The position numbers were made by a program, and so were the translations under genes. A stretch of 64,000 nucleotides of DNA from a virus, in the IMG/VR virus record IMGVR_UViG_3300045118_000377, positions 1-64,000 of that record; one strand, 5' to 3'. Shown here piece by piece: positions 37,178-45,410 of the stretch (its first letter is position 1; each line of letters opens with the position of its first letter). The notes below the pieces were generated by a model. It made no database searches. It worked only from the letters and a program-made list of their open reading frames with translations, and was not told the DNA's origin.

Positions 37178-39809
37178 GACAGGGCGGTTGCTTCCAGCCA
37201 AGGGCGAATTCGCTCCAGGCATTCCGAAATCAAGAACGATCAGACCTCTGCCGCCGGTGCCGCGCGGCCAGCCCCAGCAGTGGGAGCTCGCCACTCAGCT
37301 CCACCACGCAGAGAAGGCCGGTCCGCACACCGACCTCCGCCTGGTAGATCCCGAAGGCCACGCCCACAGCTGGGTGCTGCCCGACACCGGCCTCCCAAAA
37401 CCGGGTGAAAAATTCTACCTCCCGCAGGTCGAGACCCACACGCGGGAGTACGCCGCGCGCAAGGGCGAGTTCGAGCTGCCGGCTGGCTATGGCAAAGGGA
37501 CCGTGACCGGCTCGGGCCTGCGCCCGGTAGACGTCCATTACAGTGAGCCTGGAAAGCTCCGTTTCAGCCTGTTGGAAGGCAAAAACCCTCAAGATTACAT
37601 ACTGGTACGGTCACCCAAGGGGTGGGTTATCCACAACTTTTCACCGACAGCGGAAGCGGGTGTGCGTGGATCGAAGGGTTTCGCCATCCCGCAGGCGAAG
37701 CCAGCGTACAAGGAAAAGCCAACAACTTCGGTGGAGTTCGACGACCCGAGGGTGATCCATCAGGCCAAGATCGACGGCGCGCACGTGACCGTCCACATCC
37801 CGAACAAGGACAGCCAGGTCCGGGTGTTCTCCTACCGCCCGACCGAGGCTGGGACCGGGGTCATCGAGCATACCCACAAGTTGCCCTCGTACCACACGCT
37901 GCGTGCCCCTGGGAGCCTCGCTGGCACCGTTCTCCGCGGTGAGGCATGGGCGGCAGGCCCGGACGGCAAGGCGCTGCCAGCGGAGCGTATAGGCGGCCTC
38001 CTGAACGCGGGCGTGGCCCGTTCCAGAGAGCTCCAGCAGGAGCATGGCCCCCTACGCCTGTCGGTCTTTGACGTGGTGCGGCACAAGGGCAAGCTCATGG
38101 AGAACGCCCCCTACGCCGAGAAGCTCGAGGTGCTCCGGCAGGTGGCGAAGGAGATGCCCCAGCTCGAGCTCCCGCCCACGGCCGAGACGCCGGAGGAGAA
38201 GCTCAAGCTCTTCACTCGCATCCAGGAAGGGAAGGAGCCGGTCACCCGAGAGGGGATCGTGGCCTGGCATCTGGACCGGCCACTGCCAACCAAGATCAAG
38301 TTCCGACCTGATGTTGATGCCGAGGTCGTGGGAGTGTTTCCAGGTAAGGGGAAGCACGAAGGACGAGCCGGTGGGCTGGTGGTGAAGCTGCCGGGGTCCG
38401 AGGCTACCACGAGAGTTGGAACTGGCTTCTCCGATCAGATGCGCAAGGAGCTGTGGGAGAGACAGCACGAGATCGTGGGGCGCGTGGCGCGTGTGGCGAC
38501 TCAGCAGGTGTTCCCGAGCGGCAAGATGCGGGCACCGGCGTTCAAGGACTTCCACACGGAGAAGGGCAAGATCGCTTCGGGCAGGCACAGAGTCGAACAT
38601 CTCACTACGGATGAAGAGAAGCTGGAAGCTGCTAAGTTGCAAGAAGGGATCGGTTTCGGACTTGGCCCGATCAAGCCATTGCATCCCAAGTGGGAGTATT
38701 ACGGCATTCGTAGTGACGACAACAAGCTGGTTGCTGTGAGCCGAGTCAACAAAGAGCCGTTGAAGGAGTGGGAAGGTTCAAAGGACTACGAGCAGATCGC
38801 TCGGCACAGGCCGGATGTATCTATCTCGGCCACTACCGTCCACCCGGAACATCGCAGGAAGGGCATGGCAAAAGCTCTCCGAGCTCACGTCCAGGATCGA
38901 TACAACACGATCATATCTGGTACCGGGGCAGAGTCAGACCTACCAGCTATGTCTAGGATCTTGGAGCAACAGGGGTTCGAGCCTATTTGGCACCGTGGGG
39001 CGAACACGCAGTACGTGTGGAAGAAGCAGGCAATGCTCGAGGCCCTAAAGGATGAACTGAACAAGGTCGCGGCTCCTGATATCAGCCCCGCGCAAGAAGT
39101 GGTTCCAGACCCTGCTCAAGATCGCCCATCGCTTGTTGGCGGCATCGCTGCGACTGGCGGCGGCACGTTGCTGGCGGCCGATATGAGAAAGCGGTTGCTT
39201 GGCGAGAAAGTAATCTACCACGGCACACATTCGGATGAAGCCGCAAAAGGGATCATGGAGCATGGGCTCCAACCTTCGTACGGTGGCACGGGGGCAGCGA
39301 AGCTGACGCCAAACTATGTAGCGCGTAGCAAAGGAAAGGTGCACGTCACGGGCGTTAAGCCTGTTGCGATGATGTTCCGATCGTTCGACCCAGAGACCTA
39401 TCGTCGTGAGGGTTACGATATCGGACACCTCGTGCGCGGGAACTTGCCTGGGGCACCAGGCACGGTGGTCAAAGCGCGCATCCCGATGTCCCTTTGGGAC
39501 AAGTTAGAGATCGATCCAGACATGCTGGGACATACCCCGCAGAACGAACTTCAAGAGGCCATGATCAAGGAGATCGGAGCTCGTGGGGCGCACCCCATCG
39601 AGTCGAAGTACATCAGTGGGGGCCGTGGCAGTATCAGTCGAATCCCCGAAAAGATCGTGGAACTCGGGAGGGAGTTGCCTGGCTATGTCAAGAGACACCC
39701 TCTGCGTTTCGGGGTTGGAGCGCTTGGAACAGCCGGGGGTCTCTATCTTGCCGGCAGGGGAATAGGATCTCTGCGTAGAAGATTCTCCACGCCTACTGAG
39801 GAAGGATAG
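37158..39809 (+). CDS. Multidomain protein: LigD-type 3'-phosphoesterase, ATP-dependent DNA ligase, GNAT-like domain, DELxK motif and ADP-ribosyltransferase-like domain
   Basis: The 883-residue protein shows, in order: a LigD 3'-phosphoesterase-like domain (about 40-160: HH at 49-50, HTDLRL 57-62, HSWVLP 70-75, PAGYGKGTV 108-116); an ATP-dependent DNA ligase (K204-I-D-G207, LRGEAW 259-264, FDVV 304-307, EGIVAW 365-370, K379-x-K381, then an OB-like part to about 470); a GNAT-like acetyltransferase (about 513-620, VHPEHRRKGMAKAL 561-574); the motif LEALKDELNKVAA (627-639); an ADP-ribosyltransferase-like part (VIYHGTHSDEA 685-695, EHGL 701-704); and a hydrophobic glycine-rich end (851-869). It likely repairs DNA ends and may modify a partner. 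It overlaps the preceding baseplate gene by 20 nt, which makes a virion link plausible. Confidence 0.75.
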   Translation: MPLGDRKTGRLLPAKGEFAPGIPKSRTIRPLPPVPRGQPQQWELATQLHHAEKAGPHTDLRLVDPEGHAHSWVLPDTGLPKPGEKFYLPQVETHTREYAARKGEFELPAGYGKGTVTGSGLRPVDVHYSEPGKLRFSLLEGKNPQDYILVRSPKGWVIHNFSPTAEAGVRGSKGFAIPQAKPAYKEKPTTSVEFDDPRVIHQAKIDGAHVTVHIPNKDSQVRVFSYRPTEAGTGVIEHTHKLPSYHTLRAPGSLAGTVLRGEAWAAGPDGKALPAERIGGLLNAGVARSRELQQEHGPLRLSVFDVVRHKGKLMENAPYAEKLEVLRQVAKEMPQLELPPTAETPEEKLKLFTRIQEGKEPVTREGIVAWHLDRPLPTKIKFRPDVDAEVVGVFPGKGKHEGRAGGLVVKLPGSEATTRVGTGFSDQMRKELWERQHEIVGRVARVATQQVFPSGKMRAPAFKDFHTEKGKIASGRHRVEHLTTDEEKLEAAKLQEGIGFGLGPIKPLHPKWEYYGIRSDDNKLVAVSRVNKEPLKEWEGSKDYEQIARHRPDVSISATTVHPEHRRKGMAKALRAHVQDRYNTIISGTGAESDLPAMSRILEQQGFEPIWHRGANTQYVWKKQAMLEALKDELNKVAAPDISPAQEVVPDPAQDRPSLVGGIAATGGGTLLAADMRKRLLGEKVIYHGTHSDEAAKGIMEHGLQPSYGGTGAAKLTPNYVARSKGKVHVTGVKPVAMMFRSFDPETYRREGYDIGHLVRGNLPGAPGTVVKARIPMSLWDKLEIDPDMLGHTPQNELQEAMIKEIGARGAHPIESKYISGGRGSISRIPEKIVELGRELPGYVKRHPLRFGVGALGTAGGLYLAGRGIGSLRRRFSTPTEEG

Positions 39810-39813
39810 GCTA

Positions 39814-40743
39814 ATGGCCGTCACTGTCAGAGTGTTCGTGGTCGACGAGCAGATTCCAACCCCGTCCCCGATCGAGAACGTGCTGGTGCGGGTGTTCGAT
39901 TCCACAGGTGTGGTCTTCATCACGCAAGATCTGACGGACGCGAACGGCATCGCGGACTTCACGCTTGATGGGGACGACCCGCCGGTCGACTACCAGGTCC
40001 GGCTCTCGAAGACCGGTGTCGCCTTCGACGGACTGCTGGGAGACGACAGCAAGAGCCCACAGCTCATTTCCGTCTACGATCCTCCCGGCTCCGCTCCATC
40101 TGGTACCAACGACTTCCAGGTCAAGGGGCAGACCTACCATCGGCCGGCCGCGACCAACCCTCGCCTGTGCCGTGCCAGCGGGTTCTTCAAACGCGGTGAT
40201 GGGCAGCCGTATCCTTGGCTTGACCTCATGTTCGTTCCCACGTTCAAGCCCACGATCGTGGATGGTGATGGTGTGATCGCCAGCACAGTCACCGGTCGTA
40301 CGGATGCCGACGGCTACTTCGAGATCGATCTCTACCGAAACGGTATCTACCACGTCACGATGGAGGGGCTGGAAGACGTACCGCGTGAGGTGGTCGTGCC
40401 GGACTTGTCGTCGATCAACATCATCGACCTGCTCTTCCCGGTGGTGGCCAAGGTCGAATTCGACGTCCCGTCCGTCAGCCTGGCCGTCGGCGAGTTCGCG
40501 GAAGTCTTCCCAACGATCACGGCGTCTGACGGGCACGTCCTGGAAGGGGCAGCGGTAGCTGACGTCCTCTACGCCATCGCAGACACGGTCGTGGCCAGCG
40601 TGCAGGCGAAGACCGACAGACTCGTCATCCAGGGAGCAGCGGCGGGCTCGACAGAGCTGAACGTCGAGCGCGCTGACACGTCAATCGTGCTGATCCCCGA
40701 CACGGGCATCACCTACACGCCACTCCCTATCACCGTTTCATGA
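39814..40743 (+). CDS. Structural protein with Ig-like and carboxypeptidase-regulatory-like domains
   Basis: The 309-residue protein has repeated beta domains: an N-terminal VRVFVVDEQIPTPSPIENVL with DANGIADFTLDG (a CarboxypepD_reg-like pattern), a second with GRTDADGYFEIDLYRNG, and a C-terminal VSLAVGEFAEVFPTITASDG that resembles a BIG2-like Ig domain. Such domains decorate tails and baseplates and bind carbohydrate surfaces. The stop codon overlaps the next start. Confidence 0.72.
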   Translation: MAVTVRVFVVDEQIPTPSPIENVLVRVFDSTGVVFITQDLTDANGIADFTLDGDDPPVDYQVRLSKTGVAFDGLLGDDSKSPQLISVYDPPGSAPSGTNDFQVKGQTYHRPAATNPRLCRASGFFKRGDGQPYPWLDLMFVPTFKPTIVDGDGVIASTVTGRTDADGYFEIDLYRNGIYHVTMEGLEDVPREVVVPDLSSINIIDLLFPVVAKVEFDVPSVSLAVGEFAEVFPTITASDGHVLEGAAVADVLYAIADTVVASVQAKTDRLVIQGAAAGSTELNVERADTSIVLIPDTGITYTPLPITVS

Positions 40744-41066
40744 TCGCTGTGGCCCCTATCCTCCTGGACCTCGAGCCGGACGAGGGATTCCGTCCGTGCA
40801 CTCAGGATGGAGAAGGGGAGCGTCTGCTGCTGGCGTCTATCATCAGGAGGGCGGCGTTCGACATCGTGCTCTATCGCAACGCCCCGCGCCTGGTAGATCG
40901 CCTGGTTGGTGTCGGTGCGTACATGTGGATGTTCAAATCGGAGCACAATCACTTCACGTCGTTCTTGAACATCTGCGAGCTGTTGAACCAAGACCCGGAA
41001 TGGATCCGAGAGGAGACGTTGAAGCTCAAGAAGTCCGACGTCAAGAAGTATGATAGGATCCGTTGA
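40740..41066 (+). CDS. Small baseplate-region protein, unknown
   Basis: The 108-residue product (LLDLEPDEGFRPCTQDGEGE ... RRAAFDIVLYRNAPRLVDRL ... HNHFTSFLNICELLNQDPEWI) is mainly helical and not recognised. Its C-terminal part (helix ending with KKSDVKKYDRIR) resembles small adaptor proteins. It sits between structural genes and precedes the HNH gene. Confidence 0.62.
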   Translation: MIAVAPILLDLEPDEGFRPCTQDGEGERLLLASIIRRAAFDIVLYRNAPRLVDRLVGVGAYMWMFKSEHNHFTSFLNICELLNQDPEWIREETLKLKKSDVKKYDRIR

Positions 41067-41079
41067 GAATCGAGGAAAC

Positions 41080-41526
41080 GTGAAGAAACGCTGCACACAC
41101 TGTGAGAAGAAGAAACTGTTGGATCAATATCATAATGATCATAACAGTGCCGATGGCAAGAGGAGTGTGTGCAGGGAGTGTGTTAATGAGTACCAGAGAT
41201 CGCATTACGCAGCGGGTACTCCATCTGCTAAGAAAAAGAATGCGTACCGGAGAGAGTGGCGTGTGCGCATGCGCAAAGAAGTATTGCGACATTACGAAAA
41301 TGCTTGCGCCTGTTGCGGAGAAGATCGATATGAGTTCTTAGCTATCGATCACATTAAGAAGGGGGGAAATAGGCATCGCAAGGAGGTAAAAACAACACAC
41401 CTGGACTACTGGCTGTGGATGAACGACTTCCCTCCGGGATTCCGGATCCTCTGCCACAACTGTAATTCGGCTATCGGATTCTACGGATACTGCCCCCACG
41501 AACGAGAACGTGGATCTCACAACTGA
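41080..41526 (+). CDS. HNH homing endonuclease
   Basis: The 148-residue product has an N-terminal zinc site (CTHCEKKK ... CRECVNEY), a basic helix and the core ACACCGEDRYEFLAIDHIKK with CHNCNSAIG, typical of phage HNH endonucleases with a structural zinc. The chosen start is the GTG at 41080 after GAGGAAAC; an ATG at 41050 overlapping the upstream gene is possible. The gene sits between two plus-strand structural genes and is less GC-rich than them, so it was probably inserted. The gap to the next gene is 11 nt. Confidence 0.85.
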   Translation: MKKRCTHCEKKKLLDQYHNDHNSADGKRSVCRECVNEYQRSHYAAGTPSAKKKNAYRREWRVRMRKEVLRHYENACACCGEDRYEFLAIDHIKKGGNRHRKEVKTTHLDYWLWMNDFPPGFRILCHNCNSAIGFYGYCPHERERGSHN

Positions 41527-41537
41527 GTGGTGCGAAG

Positions 41538-44378
41538 ATGGCGAACTTCACGCAAGAAGAGATCGATGCCGCGGTCAAGAAGTTCATCCGTACGGACGTT
41601 CGCACTACCAGGGATCCACTCGGACCAAGGGACGCAGACCAGGTCTTTGCGGAGGTCATAGAGTTCGTCTCCAGCGGGCTGGTCTTCGACACGAACTCCA
41701 TCTTCTACCTCATCTACCTGGCCAAGAACCGGGTCAATCAGGACCTGAACTCTGCGCTGTCCGTGTTGGAAGACCTGGAGCAGGCCATCAATGAGGTAGG
41801 ACGGTACACCACGAAGGTCACCCGTACGTCGCTGCTGTCGGATGCGGCTTCCGCGCTTCTGGAAGCGGACAGGCTGATCTCGCAGAAGAAGACCATTGCC
41901 TCTCCGCAGTTCGCGCGCTACGAGAACGCGCTTGATCAATTCGTAGAAGCCTCGCTCGCACCCAACATCAGGAACCTCGTGGGGTCCTACCCAGAGACCT
42001 ATGAAGTCGTGCGGCCTCCGCAGGCGGCACAGACTGCCATCAAGTCCGACATCATCTCCTTGCGTAGCTACCACACGACAATCCTCGCGGAGGCCGAGCA
42101 GCTGTCCGTGGCGCTCACCGAGTTCCTGGCCCAGAACCTGCCGATCCTGGCCATCCAGAACTCGGTGAAGAAGGTACAAACGGACCTGAAGTCGTTGCAG
42201 AAGGAGTTCGATGGCAGCACTGAGGCCGAAGCCATCGAGATGACCAGAGATGCGTACCTACGCATCACGGCCGGTAGGTCTGTGATCACCAATCTCGTTA
42301 CCATGCGTGACCCGACGACATATCGCATGCGGGGCTCGGACTCGACTGCCGATCGTGCGCAGGCCGCTGTTGGGTCATCCAACACACCGGGGCAGGTGAC
42401 GACGAGCAAGAGCGCGCCCTACAAGGTCGTCCCTGGATCAAGCGATCAACTGAGCCTGAAACTTGACGGGACGACTATCGTTCCCATCACACTGGTCCCT
42501 CCGGACCCCGCGAAGATCGCTGGATCGAACTCGGACCAGTCCTCATTTCAGATCACGGAATCGACTCGTGCGAAGCTCACAAGTTCGTTGGTCGATCCCT
42601 ATATCGTGCCGGCTGGTCCGGGGAATGTGTTCGACGTCTACGTCGATGGTGTGGGATACCGAGTGACCCTGACTTCTGGGAGTCGTACAGCTGCTGAGGT
42701 AGCAGCCGAAGTGATGACGGCGACCAGGATTGACGGGTCACCTGGGGTGTTCTCGGACGTGGCTGAAGCTACCTTTGTTGCCAAGACCCTTGGCATCCAG
42801 CGGAACAGCTACGGCCAAGGGTCGATCGTAATAGGCAGCCAGTCGGTCAACTCAGCCCTTGGCTTCACCGACAACCAGACTGCTTCAGGTACGACCGCCA
42901 ACAACATCCTTCGCCTGATGGTGGACGACGAGCTCGAGGTCTTGGCGACCCTGACTGCGGGCAGCAGGACAGCCGCGCAGGTGGCGTCCGACATCACGGC
43001 CGCTGCTTCAACGCGCATCTTGGGCGGGACCGTGACGTTGGGCACTGCTGATGGCGTGACGATCTCGTCCAAGAAGTACGGAGCTCAGTCTAGGATTCAG
43101 GTGAAGCCAGACAGCGACGTGCATCGAGCAGCAATGACGGTGCTGGGGTTCATCGAGGGCCAGAGCGCGCACTCAACAGATCTCAGCCTGGAGAGTCTGT
43201 ACTCGACCTTGAACGCGGTCTCTGGCATCCAGCCAACTCGGTCCTCCACGCTCCTGGCTTCCGGCGTTGGTGGGGTGGCCACGCTTTCAGGATCGAACTA
43301 CATTCTCCAACTGCCGACTGGCTCTATCCCAAGCGGGTTCACGATCAATGACGTGCTCTTCATCAAGGCCGGCGAAAACGCTGGCTACTACCACGTGTCG
43401 TCCTTCACCAGCAGTCCGGCGGCCATCACCGTGGACAGGCCATTCGCTGCCGTCAGTGGTGACGCGGCGCAGAACCAGAGCTGGGAGCTGCGCAGAGATC
43501 TGATCACCATCGCCACCACTACGACCGACCTGACCTCTTCGTTGGAAGTGCAGAGTGGAACGGCGAACGGCGCGCTGGGCCTGACAACTGGCATCAATCG
43601 AGGTACGACGTCGGGGGTCAAGGTGATGGAGGCAGGCAAGGCGCTGAGCTTCTCTAGGAACAGTGTCGTTGCTGGTGATCTTCTCAACATCCCGTCCGCG
43701 AGCCAACGCACCATCACGGAGGTGTCGCAGAACGGGTATCAGATCGAAGTCACGCCGGAGGTGTCGAACAACCTGACCGGTCAGCTCTACTACATCGAAG
43801 GAGCGGCTCCGAAAGCCTACTCGATCTTCATCGCCGGCCTACTAGAGTGGCTGGCCGACATCGGAGCGTCCGTCTTCAAGTCCGACATCCTGGACCTCGA
43901 GCGAAAGCTCAACCCCTTGCTCTACAACATGCACCCCACGACCGGCATGGTGAATGACGCCATGAACTCGGTCCTGTCGCTGAAGGGGTTCTACACCGAC
44001 CTTCAGGCTGTGTTCGACGCCTACGTCGTGTTGAGGGTATCTCTTGTGGACAGCATGTTGGACATGCTCTTGCAGAAAGGGATGCGTCGCGGGCACGATC
44101 TCCTACTGCTCGGCCAGTTCGAGGACTTCTTCTCTGTCAATCGTGACACCGCCTCCTACGGCGGGAACATGATGGAGAAGATGCGGAAGGTGGTGCAGAA
44201 CGACGTCCCGGCAAGCCGCGGTCTGGACGGCGGGCAAGATGGCTCGCAACTGACAGCATCATTCGAGGACATCGACTACAATCGCGACTACTCGGACGGT
44301 GACGACGAGAAGGCGATCGCAGAAACCGACGACATCCCCGAGCCGGATGTGGACGATCAGATCTTGAGTGGTGTCTGA
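41538..44378 (+). CDS. Large baseplate protein with hook-IN-like repeats
   Basis: The 946-residue protein starts with a helical region of about 270 residues (VIEFVSSGLVF, LEDLEQAINEVGRYTTKVTR). Tandem beta domains follow with DVYVDGVGYRVTLTSGSRTA and LRLMVDDELEVLATLTAGSRTA, each ending in SALGFTDNQTA or VLGFIEGQSA; these resemble the hook-IN domain of flagellar and phage hub proteins. The last 200 residues are helical (LLEWLADIGASVFKSDILDLERKL; DAYVVLRVSLVDSMLDMLLQ) and end in an acidic tail. A baseplate wedge or hub role is inferred. Confidence 0.65.
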   Translation: MANFTQEEIDAAVKKFIRTDVRTTRDPLGPRDADQVFAEVIEFVSSGLVFDTNSIFYLIYLAKNRVNQDLNSALSVLEDLEQAINEVGRYTTKVTRTSLLSDAASALLEADRLISQKKTIASPQFARYENALDQFVEASLAPNIRNLVGSYPETYEVVRPPQAAQTAIKSDIISLRSYHTTILAEAEQLSVALTEFLAQNLPILAIQNSVKKVQTDLKSLQKEFDGSTEAEAIEMTRDAYLRITAGRSVITNLVTMRDPTTYRMRGSDSTADRAQAAVGSSNTPGQVTTSKSAPYKVVPGSSDQLSLKLDGTTIVPITLVPPDPAKIAGSNSDQSSFQITESTRAKLTSSLVDPYIVPAGPGNVFDVYVDGVGYRVTLTSGSRTAAEVAAEVMTATRIDGSPGVFSDVAEATFVAKTLGIQRNSYGQGSIVIGSQSVNSALGFTDNQTASGTTANNILRLMVDDELEVLATLTAGSRTAAQVASDITAAASTRILGGTVTLGTADGVTISSKKYGAQSRIQVKPDSDVHRAAMTVLGFIEGQSAHSTDLSLESLYSTLNAVSGIQPTRSSTLLASGVGGVATLSGSNYILQLPTGSIPSGFTINDVLFIKAGENAGYYHVSSFTSSPAAITVDRPFAAVSGDAAQNQSWELRRDLITIATTTTDLTSSLEVQSGTANGALGLTTGINRGTTSGVKVMEAGKALSFSRNSVVAGDLLNIPSASQRTITEVSQNGYQIEVTPEVSNNLTGQLYYIEGAAPKAYSIFIAGLLEWLADIGASVFKSDILDLERKLNPLLYNMHPTTGMVNDAMNSVLSLKGFYTDLQAVFDAYVVLRVSLVDSMLDMLLQKGMRRGHDLLLLGQFEDFFSVNRDTASYGGNMMEKMRKVVQNDVPASRGLDGGQDGSQLTASFEDIDYNRDYSDGDDEKAIAETDDIPEPDVDDQILSGV

Positions 44379-44746
44379 TGCCGAAAGCGCCGCCAAAGCC
44401 AAACGCCCCACAGGTCACGAAGACCAAGCTCAGCTTGCAGCTTCGTGAGATCTTGGGCGCTGCGTACGCCTTTGTGCAGGGCCGACAGTTCACGGAGACC
44501 GTTTCAACCGTGACGTTGGAAGTCCTGATGAAGGATCAAATCGACGACATCAAGGGCACGCCGAAGGTACCTGGGAGGTTGAACAAAATCGCAGAGATCG
44601 ATAAGATCGTCACGGACACCACGAAAGCCGTGGAGGAAGTGAAGAAGGTGCCCCCAGAAACCTTCGCCGCGGCCGTGAAGGATGCTACGCAGAGCGAGTC
44701 CGCGAACGTCAACACGCCCGAGGACCCGGGAGAGGCTGAGGGATAG
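44378..44746 (+). CDS. Small baseplate-region protein
   Basis: The 122-residue product opens with a proline-rich stretch (PKAPPKPNAPQVTKT), then a helix (LSLQLREILGAAYAFVQG), and ends in an acidic, disordered tail. It shares one base with the previous structural gene and precedes the gp25-like gene by 1 nt, so it is probably an accessory baseplate protein. No family is recognised. Confidence 0.62.
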   Translation: MPKAPPKPNAPQVTKTKLSLQLREILGAAYAFVQGRQFTETVSTVTLEVLMKDQIDDIKGTPKVPGRLNKIAEIDKIVTDTTKAVEEVKKVPPETFAAAVKDATQSESANVNTPEDPGEAEG

Positions 44747-44747
44747 C

Positions 44748-45401
44748 ATGGCTGACATTCAGGTCACCTATCTTCGAGACATCGTGAACGTCCTCTCCGT
44801 GACGAATGTCGTGGGGTCAGATCCTAGAACTCTGGACGTGCGTGGACCGGACTTCAGCAGCGTCGTCAAGGTCGAGGTCAACGAGATTGAGGCACCCAGC
44901 TACGTGGTCATGAGCAAGACACGTCTGTTGGTCCAGGTGCCCGATTCCATGCAGAACGAGCTGATCAGGTCGGTCAACGTCCTCAGCAGCAGGATGACGG
45001 CCACCGACCGAAGCCAGGTGTACTTCGAGCTCACCGACCGACCCCAGAAGGTCACCGGCATCCAGAAGCTCGTCCAGACCTTCCTGCTCTTCCTCATGCG
45101 GACCCCGGGGTCTGATGCGTGGGCTCCAAACACTGGCGGCGGCGTCCAACGCCTGGTGGGTTCGAACTTCTCGAAGAACGCAACCGGAGGTATCACGGCG
45201 GCGTTCACGCTGGCAGTCAGCAGGGTGCGAACGCAGATCATCTCCAGGCAAGCCAGGGATTCGAGGCTGAACACGGACGAGAAGCTGGCCGCGGCCAATG
45301 TCCTCAGTGCGATCTTCAGCGCGCAGCAGACGGCGCTGCTGGCTCGTGTGGAGCTCATCTCCCAGTCCGGCAAACGTGCTATCGTCGGCGTCAACTTGTA
45401 G
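44748..45401 (+). CDS. Baseplate wedge protein, gp25-like C-terminus
   Basis: The 217-residue protein has an N-terminal beta part (DIQVTYLRDIVNVLSVTNVV; LDVRGPDFSSVVKVEVNEIE) like an IPT/TIG fold. The helical C-terminal region reads SRVRTQIISRQARDSRLNTDEKLAAANVL then LLARVELISQSGKRAIV. The C-terminal part resembles the gp25/W family ('.....i...q......dekL..a.v..i......... ..v.l.s..G'). Position just before the baseplate J gene supports this. It would join wedge and sheath. Confidence 0.6.
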   Translation: MADIQVTYLRDIVNVLSVTNVVGSDPRTLDVRGPDFSSVVKVEVNEIEAPSYVVMSKTRLLVQVPDSMQNELIRSVNVLSSRMTATDRSQVYFELTDRPQKVTGIQKLVQTFLLFLMRTPGSDAWAPNTGGGVQRLVGSNFSKNATGGITAAFTLAVSRVRTQIISRQARDSRLNTDEKLAAANVLSAIFSAQQTALLARVELISQSGKRAIVGVNL

Positions 45402-45410
45402 GAGCGGCCA

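Noticed and set aside
41050-41079. ATG start of the HNH gene overlapping the upstream gene
   Set aside because: Possible, but the GTG at 41080 with GAGGA close by begins right at the conserved KKRCTHC zinc site; kept only as an alternative.
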